Of a stretch of 64,000 bases of DNA, positions 25,347 to 34,091 are shown piece after piece. Within the stretch, counting starts at the first letter, position 1. Each line of letters opens with the position of its first letter. The stretch is from an uncultured Methanospirillum sp. (GTDB taxonomy: Archaea; Halobacteriota; Methanomicrobia; Methanomicrobiales; Methanospirillaceae). The stretch spans positions 806,001 through 870,000 of the forward strand of contig NZ_OY764544.1 in the NCBI RefSeq assembly GCF_963668475.1, written 5' to 3'. Position numbers and translations under genes: made by a program. The notes beneath the pieces are model-generated. The model did not search any database. It saw nothing but the letters and a program-made list of their open reading frames with translations, and was not told the origin of the DNA.

Positions 25347-26249
25347 TTACTGATTCCTGTAGATCTCTTCGATCTTACTGATGACTCCCGCACTCCCGAT
25401 ATAGATCGGTATCCGCTGATGGACTTTTTCAGGCTGGACATCAAGAGGACACTGATTTCCGTCGGTTATAGCACCGCCTGCCTGTGTGATGATATATCCT
25501 AGCGGATTTGCTTCAAAGAGCAGGCGAAGCTTTCCGTTAGGACTCTTTTTCAGGGCAGGATAGGTGTAGATACCCCCGTACACAAGGAGCTGATGACAGT
25601 CGGCAACAAATGAGCCTGAGTACCGGATCTTGAACCCTTCGTCATCAAAGTAATCGATGACCTTCTCATGGGCAGGAATATACTCGTTCCTGACTCCTCC
25701 CGTCCCGTAGATCTTCCCTTCAGGGATGATAAACGAGTCTTTCAGGAGGTAATAATGTTCAGACTGGGGATCCCAAGCAAAACTCTGTACACCTTTCCCG
25801 ACAGAGACGACCAGAACAGTCAGCGGACCGAAGAGGGTGTAACATGCAGCCTTGAGATTTCTCCCTTTCTGCATAACACCGCCACTCTCGTAGATGCCTA
25901 CGATCGTTCCGACGGTGAGGTTCGTGGAGATGAGCGATGAACCGTCGAGCGGGTCCATCACCATCGCATACTCACGCCTGGAGTCCTCAAACCTGATGAT
26001 ATCCTCCTGTTCTTCTGACGCGATCTCCCGGACATATCCGGACTCGCCGATGACCTTGATCAGATGGGCATCAGACCATTTGTCAAGAGCTGCCTGGACT
26101 TCGCCAGAAGCGTTCAGAGTATGCTCATAAAACTGGTTATCGAAAAACGCCTTCCTGATAGGTTCCATCTGGCGTGAGATGAGACGGATGAGTTGGACAA
26201 GATCGGGATCACAGCCACAATCTTCGAGATATTTTTGAAGATAGACCAT
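25347..26249 (-). CDS. fbp: Fructose-1,6-bisphosphatase, class I
   Basis: The enzyme of about 300 residues removes phosphate from fructose 1,6-bisphosphate in gluconeogenesis. The metal-binding signature is AMVMDPLDGSSLISTNLTVG followed by TIVGIY (class I DPLDGSS). Further class I blocks are YSGSFVADCHQLLVYGGIYT, with YPA, and EANPLGYIITQAGGAITDG. I chose the ATG at 26249 (VYLQKYLEDCG). A 12-codon longer frame from ATG at 26285 is possible but reads as hydrophobic leader-like text without support. The gene is divergent from the sensor kinase at 26391. Confidence 0.92.
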   Translation of the reverse strand: MVYLQKYLEDCGCDPDLVQLIRLISRQMEPIRKAFFDNQFYEHTLNASGEVQAALDKWSDAHLIKVIGESGYVREIASEEQEDIIRFEDSRREYAMVMDPLDGSSLISTNLTVGTIVGIYESGGVMQKGRNLKAACYTLFGPLTVLVVSVGKGVQSFAWDPQSEHYYLLKDSFIIPEGKIYGTGGVRNEYIPAHEKVIDYFDDEGFKIRYSGSFVADCHQLLVYGGIYTYPALKKSPNGKLRLLFEANPLGYIITQAGGAITDGNQCPLDVQPEKVHQRIPIYIGSAGVISKIEEIYRNQ

Positions 26250-26348
26250 TACTATTACTCTGTATATTGGAAGGTGGATCACCATGGTATATACCGGCTT
26301 GGATCAGGAGAATGGACGCCTCTGAATCGTGCAATCAAATCCGGAGCA

Positions 26349-26358
26349 ATTTTATATA
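26349..26358 (+). promoter_or_regulatory. TATA-like box before the 26391 sensor gene
   Basis: AATTTTATATATC lies about 30 bases before a GGGAGG Shine-Dalgarno site (26379-26384). The spacing fits an archaeal promoter with a short leader. Confidence 0.5.
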
Positions 26359-26390
26359 TCTAGTGTGAATCCTCTATCGGGAGGAAATCT

Positions 26391-28238
26391 TTGGTCTCAT
26401 TACTTCTTATTGATTCAGATCCATCTTTTTGTTCTGATATCGATAGAGAATTTAAAAAATATCCAGATTATACCCTCCAGATTGTTTCATCCAGCAGTGA
26501 AGCATGTCAGATTGCAGATCTTCACCAGAGCGGGATCATCATATCAGGCTGCAGCATGAGCGAGAGCCTTGAGATCTTGAGAGAGGTCAGGGAGTTTGGA
26601 GAGGCTATCCCGTTCATTATCCTGACCACAAAAGGCGAGGAAGGAGGAATGATAGAGGCGATCAGCGCAGGTGCTGATCTTGTCCTCCCGAAGGGTGAGC
26701 CCGGGAAACTCTGTCAGGCCTTATCAACTGCAATCAACAGGATGATTCAGAGAGAAAACGCACAGACAAAGAAAATTTCCTCCTCATATGACGATGATAA
26801 GATTTCAGTGGAACCAAATAATACAAGATATTTTTTTGAGGCTCTCAAAGATACAATTCCTTTGCCATTCTTCTGCCGGGATATCAGTGGAGTCTACAAT
26901 GACTGCAACACGGCATTTGAAGAACTTATCGGGCTTTCCAAGAATGATATCATCGGAAAAACAAATCATGACCTCTTTCCATCCGATCTAGCAGACCATT
27001 ATGGGTACATGGACGAACTCATCATAAAGCACCCTTATATCCAGCAGTATGAGTATAATTTCTCACTCACTCAGGGGAAGAATATTGACGTGCTCATCTC
27101 AAAAAATGTCCTTCGTGATGAGAAAGGGGCAGTGTGCGGGATCATCGGGATCATCTACGATATCAGTGATCGCAAGATGTTTGAGCAGATCGTCTATGCA
27201 AGCGAGGAGAAGTACCGGACACTCGCCGATTACACGTATGACTGGGAGGCATGGATCAATCCCGAAGGCGTGTACCAGTATGTCTCCCCATCATGTGAAC
27301 GGATAACCGGATACCAGCCTGAAGAGTTCCTTTCAGATCCTGACCTTGTGATAGACATCACCCATCGGGATGACAAGGAGAAGATCAGGTGCCATTATCA
27401 GGGTGGATTCAGCCCGGAAACCGGGGCCTGCCAGATGGATTACCGGATCATCACCAGATCAGGAGAAGAACGCTGGATAAGCCACATCTGCCAGTCGGTA
27501 TTCAGGGATGACAGAACCTGGATCGGGCGTCGAGAAAGCAAGCGTGACATCACATTCAGAAAAGAGATCGAGAAGGCCTATCAGCAGACAAACCTGAAAC
27601 TGAGTCTCCTTTCAAGTATCACGAGGCACGATGTATTAAATCAGCTCTCTGTCCTTATCGGGTTCACAGATATGGCACTTGAGATGAACACAGATACAGA
27701 GATCAGTATCATGCTACGACGGGTAATGGCAGCGGCAGAGACGATTTCAAACCAGATATCCTTTACCAGGACCTATCAGGATATCGGCTTACAGGAACCG
27801 GCATGGCAGCAGGTGTGCGATGTGATCCATAAGGCTTCAGATGGAATATCTTTCGCGGCTGTTGAGACTGACAAGACTCTTCGCAGACTTGAGGTGTTTG
27901 CAGATCCGCTTCTTGAGAAGGTCTTCTTCTGTCTGCTTGATAACTCGGAGAGGCATGGAAAAAGCGTCTCCACATGCCGGTTCTCGTGCAGAGAGGAGGA
28001 TGAATCTCTGGTTATTGTGTACGAGGACAACGGGGTAGGAATTGACTCTCATGAGAAGATGAGGATCTTTGAGCGGGGTTATGGGAAGAACACCGGGTAC
28101 GGGCTCTTCCTTGCCAAAGAGATCCTTGCAATGTCTGGCGTAACAATCACAGAGACAGGAATCAGTGGAGAAGGAGTCAGATTTGAGATCAGGTTTCTAC
28201 CCGGATTTTTCAGAAGAGATGCAGGCCTGACTCGTTAA
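26391..28238 (+). CDS. Hybrid sensor: degenerate receiver, PAS domains, histidine kinase
   Basis: The 615-residue protein starts with TTG at 26391, six bases after a strong GGGAGG. The first ~120 residues have a receiver fold (SLLLIDSDPSF, FIILTTKGEE, LVLPKGEPG), but where the phospho-acceptor Asp should be the text is IIISGCSMSESLEIL, so it is a pseudo-receiver. Two PAS domains follow (DTIPLPFFCRDISGVYNDCN; TYDWEAWINPEGVYQYVSPS). The kinase core has SSITRHDVLNQL (His near 413), the N-box LLDNSERHG, DNGVGID and GKNTGYGLFL. It has no membrane helix, so it is cytoplasmic. The kinase core is closely related to that of 15941-18844. No partner receiver gene is adjacent. Confidence 0.88.
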   Translation: MVSLLLIDSDPSFCSDIDREFKKYPDYTLQIVSSSSEACQIADLHQSGIIISGCSMSESLEILREVREFGEAIPFIILTTKGEEGGMIEAISAGADLVLPKGEPGKLCQALSTAINRMIQRENAQTKKISSSYDDDKISVEPNNTRYFFEALKDTIPLPFFCRDISGVYNDCNTAFEELIGLSKNDIIGKTNHDLFPSDLADHYGYMDELIIKHPYIQQYEYNFSLTQGKNIDVLISKNVLRDEKGAVCGIIGIIYDISDRKMFEQIVYASEEKYRTLADYTYDWEAWINPEGVYQYVSPSCERITGYQPEEFLSDPDLVIDITHRDDKEKIRCHYQGGFSPETGACQMDYRIITRSGEERWISHICQSVFRDDRTWIGRRESKRDITFRKEIEKAYQQTNLKLSLLSSITRHDVLNQLSVLIGFTDMALEMNTDTEISIMLRRVMAAAETISNQISFTRTYQDIGLQEPAWQQVCDVIHKASDGISFAAVETDKTLRRLEVFADPLLEKVFFCLLDNSERHGKSVSTCRFSCREEDESLVIVYEDNGVGIDSHEKMRIFERGYGKNTGYGLFLAKEILAMSGVTITETGISGEGVRFEIRFLPGFFRRDAGLTR

Positions 28239-28307
28239 ATACCGTAAATATCTAAAATCTCCTGACCATCATGCAGCTTTATCGGGAAAGGAGACCGATT
28301 GTGAGGT

Positions 28308-28460
28308 ATGAAATCCATGAGATGCACGATATGCGGACATATTTATAATCCAGATACCGGAGACGGAGAGATACAGGCAGGTGTTGACTTTGCAGAACTG
28401 CCTGACACCTGGAAGTGCCCGATCTGTATGGCAGAAAAATCCATGTTCATCACAGTCTGA
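28308..28460 (+). CDS. Rubredoxin
   Basis: A 50-residue protein with the two rubredoxin knuckles, MRCTICGHIYNPDTGD and TWKCPICMAEKS, so both CxxC pairs for one iron are present. The conserved Y, P and W positions of the fold can also be seen (IYNPDTG, LPDTWKCP). Length is normal for the family. An electron carrier in the cytoplasm, often serving oxygen or peroxide detoxification in methanogens. It follows the sensor kinase by about 70 bases in the same direction. AAGGAG at 28288-28293 may serve as a distant ribosome binding site. Confidence 0.93.
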   Translation: MKSMRCTICGHIYNPDTGDGEIQAGVDFAELPDTWKCPICMAEKSMFITV

Positions 28461-28476
28461 TTCAGACCGATCCGAC

Positions 28477-30093
28477 TCACCCGATAACTTTTACAATTTT
28501 TCCGTCTTTTATCACTGATACCCGGCCGCCGCTTTCAGATACCACAAATCCCACGGCACGGGTAACCGTGGTTATCGCTGCTGTTGATGAGTGGCGGGTA
28601 CCCATCCCTTTCGGGAGCGAGGCCTGGCTTGCATCAACCGTGATGTACCGCCCTGCAGCTTCAAGCATACCGTCTCCTGATACGACGAATGCTCCGTCGA
28701 GAAGGGCATACTCTTTGAGCATCTCACGTACGTCTTTCTTGATGATCGTCCGCATCTCTTCAGGATGACCGTAAAACGGGTTGAGGATCAGTTGTCGGGA
28801 ACGTGCCATCACTTCATCACGGTCACCGACCAGGAAGGCCGTACCAACCGGCTTGCCCTCCCGGCCTTCACGTGCAATCTCAATACAAGCCTGAAGAATG
28901 GCATCGAACACTTCCGGAATGATATCAGTTCCTTCGATCACCCGATCACGCCAGATTCGTGTGCTGATCCGGCCCTCGCCTTCAGGGGTCTGATCAGTCA
29001 TGTCAGTGCCGATACAGAGCAGGCCGGTGAGTTCCCCTGATGGTGTGTAGTACGCCTTCGTTGTCCAGGCGATGTAGATCTTACCGCCGTCTCTCCTCTG
29101 ATGCTCCATGATATGGATGGCAGTCGGTTCAGACTCGTTGGCCACCCCGAGGAAGAGGCTGACCGGTGCAACCGGTTCAGGGCCAAGACCGGGAGGGAGC
29201 AGAATGCTGATATGATTCCCGTCAAGCCCGGTATCAGTGTACCCGAAACACCGGAGGGTGGCGTTGTTTGCAAAGGTGATGGTGCCATCAGGATCCATTC
29301 TGAGCACCAACGTCTCAGACAGCCAGAGTTTCTCCCTGCACTCCCGCTCGGTCTCACGAAGCCGGGCGGCGAGGTCTGCCGGTTCCCTGCGATCCTCAAG
29401 AAAGATTAACCCGGACATCCCGGATAAACCGGATATTTCAGCGAGATCTGATCCGGGCGGGAGGTGAACCCGTACCGGGATGTTTCCATCCGGGGTCTGC
29501 AGTGTAGCCTCATTCAGAGAGCCGGACTCATCTGTTGAGATCAGATCTGATACAGGCTGTCCCTTTACCTGCTCGGACGATCTCCCCATGAGAGAAAGAC
29601 ACGCCTGATTGGCATCAGTGACCTTGCCATTCTCAAGACCGAGGTACGCAAGAGGCATCGAGGCGATGATACGGGTCTGGAGATCATATCCGGCCCTGAA
29701 CGACCGTTCAAGCCGGCCCCGGTTTGATGCCTGCCTGAATGCTGCGATCAAAGAGCGGGGAGCCGCCTGCCCGGATGGAACCGTTGAAATTCCAGCCGTG
29801 ATATCGGTTACAACAAGTGATCTGGCAACCTGTGTATAGAGCAGGAATACCGTTGCCTCTCCGCGGGACCTGATCTCCTGGTTCCAGATTATTAGATCTG
29901 AAGAATATTCAGGCTCGTCAGAGCCTGAAGATCCCGGTGAGGGTGCAAGGATGATATCACACGATGCCCTGGCAGCCTGCACTTTTCCTGCCTGAAGAGA
30001 GGAGGTCTTAACCAGATCAATCTCCATCTGACCGGTGAGATCAGAGACGAGCAAATCGCTGCCATGGCCTTGAATCAGAAGAACCCGGATCAT
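28477..30093 (-). CDS. PAS-domain protein with C-terminal diadenylate cyclase (DAC/DisA_N) domain
   Basis: The 538-residue protein has an N-terminal receiver-like region lacking a clear phospho-acceptor Asp (RVLLIQGHGSDLL), two PAS domains (ASMPLAYLGLENGKVTDANQ; LVLRMDPDGTITFANNATL) and a ~150-residue C-terminal domain. The last carries the diadenylate cyclase hallmarks DGAFVVSGDGMLEAAGRYI and GTRHSSTAAITTVTRAVGFV followed by VSES. The DGA and GTRH loops are where DAC enzymes bind two ATP to make c-di-AMP; the usual third residue of RHR is Ser here. Euryarchaea are known to make c-di-AMP with DacZ, but a PAS-linked form is unusual. I infer a sensory c-di-AMP synthase. It is cytoplasmic (no membrane helix) and convergent with the rubredoxin gene. 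Confidence 0.82.
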   Translation of the reverse strand: MIRVLLIQGHGSDLLVSDLTGQMEIDLVKTSSLQAGKVQAARASCDIILAPSPGSSGSDEPEYSSDLIIWNQEIRSRGEATVFLLYTQVARSLVVTDITAGISTVPSGQAAPRSLIAAFRQASNRGRLERSFRAGYDLQTRIIASMPLAYLGLENGKVTDANQACLSLMGRSSEQVKGQPVSDLISTDESGSLNEATLQTPDGNIPVRVHLPPGSDLAEISGLSGMSGLIFLEDRREPADLAARLRETERECREKLWLSETLVLRMDPDGTITFANNATLRCFGYTDTGLDGNHISILLPPGLGPEPVAPVSLFLGVANESEPTAIHIMEHQRRDGGKIYIAWTTKAYYTPSGELTGLLCIGTDMTDQTPEGEGRISTRIWRDRVIEGTDIIPEVFDAILQACIEIAREGREGKPVGTAFLVGDRDEVMARSRQLILNPFYGHPEEMRTIIKKDVREMLKEYALLDGAFVVSGDGMLEAAGRYITVDASQASLPKGMGTRHSSTAAITTVTRAVGFVVSESGGRVSVIKDGKIVKVIG

Positions 30094-30233
30094 TCCATCC
30101 CCTTAAAGAACCCAGATACCCTGGGTATGGTACTTAATGCTGTTATTTACTCCATGATGCTTTAGTCTGCCGGAGATCACAGGAGCGATGATACACATTT
30201 ATTGATCTGCATCCTACAATCTCGCGGGTTTTC

Positions 30234-30512
30234 ATGACAATACAGAGGAGGCGGATTGTAGCTGAAGGGCGAGTGCAGGGTGTAGGATACCGGATGTTTG
30301 TCAGGGACCTGGCAGCCATGTTTCATCTCAACGGGTGGGTGAAGAACCATACTGATGGAACGGTTGAAGCGGTGATCGAAGGAGAAGAAGAGGTTGTACG
30401 AGAGATGATAGACGCTATGTATGCCAGGGATTCGTATGTTATCAGAGTTGATCGCCTCATCGTAACCAAAGAGGCCCCTGCCGGTGATACAGATTTTGAG
30501 ATCCGCAGGTAA
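30234..30512 (+). CDS. acyP: Acylphosphatase
   Basis: A 92-residue enzyme hydrolysing acyl phosphates. The active-site loop is EGRVQGVGYRMFVRDLA (catalytic Arg in GYR), and the second signature LNGWVKNHTDGTVEAVIEGE carries the catalytic Asn. Full family length. It stands alone between the DAC gene and the chemotaxis receptor. Confidence 0.93.
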   Translation: MTIQRRRIVAEGRVQGVGYRMFVRDLAAMFHLNGWVKNHTDGTVEAVIEGEEEVVREMIDAMYARDSYVIRVDRLIVTKEAPAGDTDFEIRR

Positions 30513-30736
30513 CTGCGTGGTATCACCGATCAGATATAATACAACAAATCAGGTGACTATGGCAGTACTGCTTCAATATATATATAGAGAGTACCTTATC
30601 ACTGTTTCACTCATGAGAACCCTGATACTACAAGAGAGTGTATTTATTTATACTGTCTGAATGAGATGCTATACTACTGATACTTCGTCAATCAGCGTGT
30701 CTCACATCACCTGGGAGCAACAGAGGAGAATAAATT

Positions 30737-33010
30737 ATGGGCGCAGAAAATCCGGATGTCGTCAATTCTTTTGACAGCCCGCCTGTCCTTGCATTGATCG
30801 ACAATATTCCCTGCCCGGTTCTTATCATGAAGAATAACCGCTTCTGTGGTTTCAACCAGGCTGCAGGAAAATTATTCAAAACTACAGATAAATCATTCAT
30901 CATCGGAAAGGACCTGCTTGGCCTCTCTCCCTTAAAACAGCCGGACGGCTCCGACTCAGCAAAACATGTCCAGCCCCTGCTCTCCCGTGTTACTGCAGGA
31001 AAACCCCTCAATATAGAATGGCGGTTTTACCGGGCAGACAATACTACATTTGAAGGAAGAGGAACTATCAGGCAGACAGATGCAGCCTACGGGGACTTTC
31101 TCATATTTTCTATCATTGATAACAGTGCTGAATCGCGTGCCATCAGAGATATCCTGAATATTTCTGAGGAGATGAAGAAGGGAAATCTTCGTGCCCGAAT
31201 CGCTCCTGAAGGATATCACGGGGATCTTGAGACCCTGATAACCAGAATCAACGAGATGCTTGATGATATCCTCTATCCCTTCAGGGACATGAGCAAGATA
31301 CTTGTCAAGATCTCAAACGGAGACATTCACTCACGGATAGACCATACGTTCCAGGGAGAACATGAACGGATCAGGATTGCAGTAAACGGCGTCGCAGATG
31401 TCATCATCGAGCTGCAGAATGAGATCCTTCGCATTACAAAAGCCGCACAAAACGGATCTATCACGGAACGGGGAGATTCAGCAAAGTTCAAGGGTGCATA
31501 TGCAGAGGTGATCACCGAGATAAACGAGATGCTTGACACGACCATAAACCCGGTGATACAGGGATACAGGGTCCTGAGAAAGATCAAGGGTGGTGATCTG
31601 AGCGATCGTGTGGAGATAGAATGTGTCGGGGATCATGCAAAACTCAAGGACTCTATCAATAACGTGCATGACTGGCTGGCTGAACTGATCGTATACGTGA
31701 CACGAATTTCAGAGGGTGATCTCACCGCCTCAATAAGGAAAGCATCAGAAAAGGATCAGATGTACGAACCCCTCATAAAGATGAGGGATAATATCAGGTC
31801 ACTGATTGCTGATGTGAATGAACTCGGAAAGGCAGGAACAGAAGGTAACCTGTCAGTCAGGGCCGATCCCACACGTCACAAGGGAGAGTTCAGGACCATC
31901 ATCGAGGGGATGAACAAGACACTTGACTCGGTCATTATTCCTGTCAACGAGGCGATGGTCGTCTCTGAAAGGTATGCCGGCTATGACTTTTCACGCAGGA
32001 TAAATCCGGCATTAGCGATGCAGGGGGACTGGACGGAGTTCAAACAGGCACTTGACCAGGTCGGGGCCAACGTCTCAGAAGCGGTCCGGATCATCAACGA
32101 TCAGGTCAAAAGCCTGAACTCGGTCGTCACCCAGACACACGGCAGTATCAATGATGTCAGTCAGGGTACAAACGCCCTTGCGGATATCGCCCAGGCTGTG
32201 AGCCTGAACGCAGAGCGTGGGAAAGACGGCATCTCCCAGATTCTGAAGGCCATGGAGGATCTTGCAGTAAACGTCACTGCTGTCTCTGCCAGGGCCGACG
32301 AAGTGAACCATCTGGCAATCGATACGAGCGATCTCTCATCAAAAGGCACCGAACTTGCAAAAGGTGCCGAGACAGGTATGGAAGAGATCACCATCTCCAC
32401 CGAGCAGGTGGTCAAGATCGTCCATGAGATCATGGAAGAGATGAAGACCATCAGTAAAATAACAAAGGTCATCACTGACATCGCAAGTCAGACAAACCTT
32501 CTCGCACTCAATGCTGCTATCGAGGCTGCACGAGCAGGAGAAGCAGGGAGAGGATTTGCGGTTGTTGCAAGCGAGGTCAAGTCACTGGCTCTTGAGTCAC
32601 GCAGATCAGCAGAGAATATCACCGGTATGATCGAGAGCCTGCAGAAGAAGACCGAACTTGCATCTGAGACAATGGACAAGAGTGCGACATCGGTTCAGAA
32701 CGGAGGAAAGGCACTCTCTGAAATGCTGAAGGTCTTCAACGAGATCATCGGATCAATCTCTACGATCAGTGAGAGGATGGATGAGGTTGCCAGGTCTGCA
32801 GAACAGCAGGCTGCAGCAGTTGAAGAGATCACCGCCTCTATCAACGAGGTGGATGAGATGGTCCTGAACACTTCCAAGGAGGCTGTCTCTGCAGCAGCAG
32901 CAAGCCAGCAGGCGGCAGCAGCAACAGATCAGTTGACAGATCAGTCAGAGCAGGTGTTTGCTGTTGCAACCCGGCTCAACGGTGAGATGCAGAAGTTTAC
33001 AATCGGATAA
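30737..33010 (+). CDS. Soluble methyl-accepting chemotaxis protein with PAS and tandem HAMP-like modules
   Basis: The 757-residue protein has no membrane segment. It starts with a PAS domain ([20 protein letters not shown]) and continues with about six consecutive HAMP-like repeats of ~45 residues, each with a G(D/N)(L/I) element ([45 protein letters not shown]). The C-terminal third is the MCP signalling coiled-coil with the hairpin tip [20 protein letters not shown] followed by [11 protein letters not shown]. It is therefore a cytoplasmic receptor feeding CheA, probably for redox or small-molecule taxis by the archaellum. AT-rich boxes near 30574-30586 and 30639-30652 may be promoters. No che genes are nearby. 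Confidence 0.92.
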   Translation: MGAENPDVVNSFDSPPVLALIDNIPCPVLIMKNNRFCGFNQAAGKLFKTTDKSFIIGKDLLGLSPLKQPDGSDSAKHVQPLLSRVTAGKPLNIEWRFYRADNTTFEGRGTIRQTDAAYGDFLIFSIIDNSAESRAIRDILNISEEMKKGNLRARIAPEGYHGDLETLITRINEMLDDILYPFRDMSKILVKISNGDIHSRIDHTFQGEHERIRIAVNGVADVIIELQNEILRITKAAQNGSITERGDSAKFKGAYAEVITEINEMLDTTINPVIQGYRVLRKIKGGDLSDRVEIECVGDHAKLKDSINNVHDWLAELIVYVTRISEGDLTASIRKASEKDQMYEPLIKMRDNIRSLIADVNELGKAGTEGNLSVRADPTRHKGEFRTIIEGMNKTLDSVIIPVNEAMVVSERYAGYDFSRRINPALAMQGDWTEFKQALDQVGANVSEAVRIINDQVKSLNSVVTQTHGSINDVSQGTNALADIAQAVSLNAERGKDGISQILKAMEDLAVNVTAVSARADEVNHLAIDTSDLSSKGTELAKGAETGMEEITISTEQVVKIVHEIMEEMKTISKITKVITDIASQTNLLALNAAIEAARAGEAGRGFAVVASEVKSLALESRRSAENITGMIESLQKKTELASETMDKSATSVQNGGKALSEMLKVFNEIIGSISTISERMDEVARSAEQQAAAVEEITASINEVDEMVLNTSKEAVSAAAASQQAAAATDQLTDQSEQVFAVATRLNGEMQKFTIG

Positions 33011-33084
33011 TCCACAGAGATCCTCCTTTTTTCAGTAAGTTCAGGAGAGCATGACTCACGAAGAATCATGCACGGTCACATGGG

Positions 33085-33942
33085 TTACTGTGAAGCAGAT
33101 CGGATCCGGTGGCCACCGGCATAGATGGTCATATTCGGAGGACGCACAAACCCGGCAAGGGTCATATTGGTCTTTTTTGCAAACTCGATTCCCCCGGCAA
33201 ATGCCGCATTATTACTGACCACAACAGGGATACCGGCACGGTACGCTTTTGCGACCATATCTACCGGAAGACGACCAGAACAGACAAGATAACAGCGGCT
33301 GATGTCAACCCCCTTTTGCAGTGCTACACCCACCGCCTTGTCAACGGTGGTGTGGCGGCCCATATCCTCGACCCCACAGATCACTTCGCCGTCATCCCTG
33401 ATGATGAGGCTACAGTGCATGCCCCCGGTACGCTTCCAGATAACCGAGTAGTCGTTGACCTTCTCCATCGAACTCATGATGGTGTCAACATCAAGAGACA
33501 ACCCATCAGGAAGAGGCGGGAGCGAACCGTCAGGGAGGAGATCACGGCAAGAACCGCCGGAACTGTTCTTTGAAAACCCCAACGGTGCCCCGTTGGGGGC
33601 CCCAGGTAGGACCGGTGAAAAGGCCTTTTTCTTGCAAAACTGCCCCAGGGGCGTGCATTCAGGACCGGGTGTTGTTATCCTGATCTCAGGCAGGGAGATG
33701 GTGATGGATCTGATCTCCTCAACCCTAGAGATATATCCCTCACAGATCAGGTGACCGACTGCAAAGGCCTCAAGTTCAACAGGAGTGATCGAGAGATCAC
33801 CGATGATCACATCATTCAGAAAAAGGATCACCCGCGACTCGGTACATACCTCAACAGAAGTCTGACGCTCTGTACCGCCCGAGACTTTGACCACCGAGTA
33901 CATGACGGTCACACCAGGGATACCCCCATCCTGAGAAGACAT
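33085..33942 (-). CDS. fdhD: FdhD-like formate dehydrogenase accessory protein with a repeat-derived insertion
   Basis: The 285-residue protein is recognisable as FdhD, the factor that passes sulfur to the molybdenum/tungsten cofactor of formate dehydrogenase: LNDVIIGDLSITPVELEAFA, VGHLICEGYI, GGMHCSLIIRDDGEV, EDMGRHTTVDKAVG and CSGRLPVDMVAKAYRAGIPV. Residues ~103-125 (KKAFSPVLPGAPNGAPLGFS) are encoded by a palindromic repeat found twice elsewhere in the window. They sit just before the loop that is usually SSCGxCG. Here the loop reads SSGGSC, so one of the two usual cysteines is Gly. The frame is open throughout. Whether it still works is uncertain. ATG at 33900 (codon 15) is an alternative start. 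No fdh structural genes are in view. Confidence 0.85.
   Translation of the reverse strand: MSSQDGGIPGVTVMYSVVKVSGGTERQTSVEVCTESRVILFLNDVIIGDLSITPVELEAFAVGHLICEGYISRVEEIRSITISLPEIRITTPGPECTPLGQFCKKKAFSPVLPGAPNGAPLGFSKNSSGGSCRDLLPDGSLPPLPDGLSLDVDTIMSSMEKVNDYSVIWKRTGGMHCSLIIRDDGEVICGVEDMGRHTTVDKAVGVALQKGVDISRCYLVCSGRLPVDMVAKAYRAGIPVVVSNNAAFAGGIEFAKKTNMTLAGFVRPPNMTIYAGGHRIRSASQ
33573..33638 (+). repeat. Palindromic repeat, copy 2 (inside fdhD)
   Basis: Perfect 9-base arms CCCCAACGG and CCGTTGGGG around TGCC, then GGCCCCAGGTAGGACCGGTG and AAAAGGCCTTTTT. It is in frame with fdhD on the other strand and adds about 22 residues. It agrees with copy 3 at nearly every position over ~65 bases. Confidence 0.9.
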
Positions 33943-34091
33943 ACAGATACGTCTGATAAGGAGTGTAGTAAGGATGACGGTACACTGTCAGGCAGGGTCA
34001 GGGTTTTGTAGCGAATTAATACGGATACCAAAGAGAGGAGGAGTCAGGGAAGATCCCTGACGATGCGAAGAAGAATTCAGTGATTCCCTGA

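Noticed and set aside
28251..30093. DisA-type DNA-scanning protein
   Set aside because: Only the cyclase domain is present. There is no linker or helix-hairpin-helix DNA-binding region as in DisA; PAS domains take their place.
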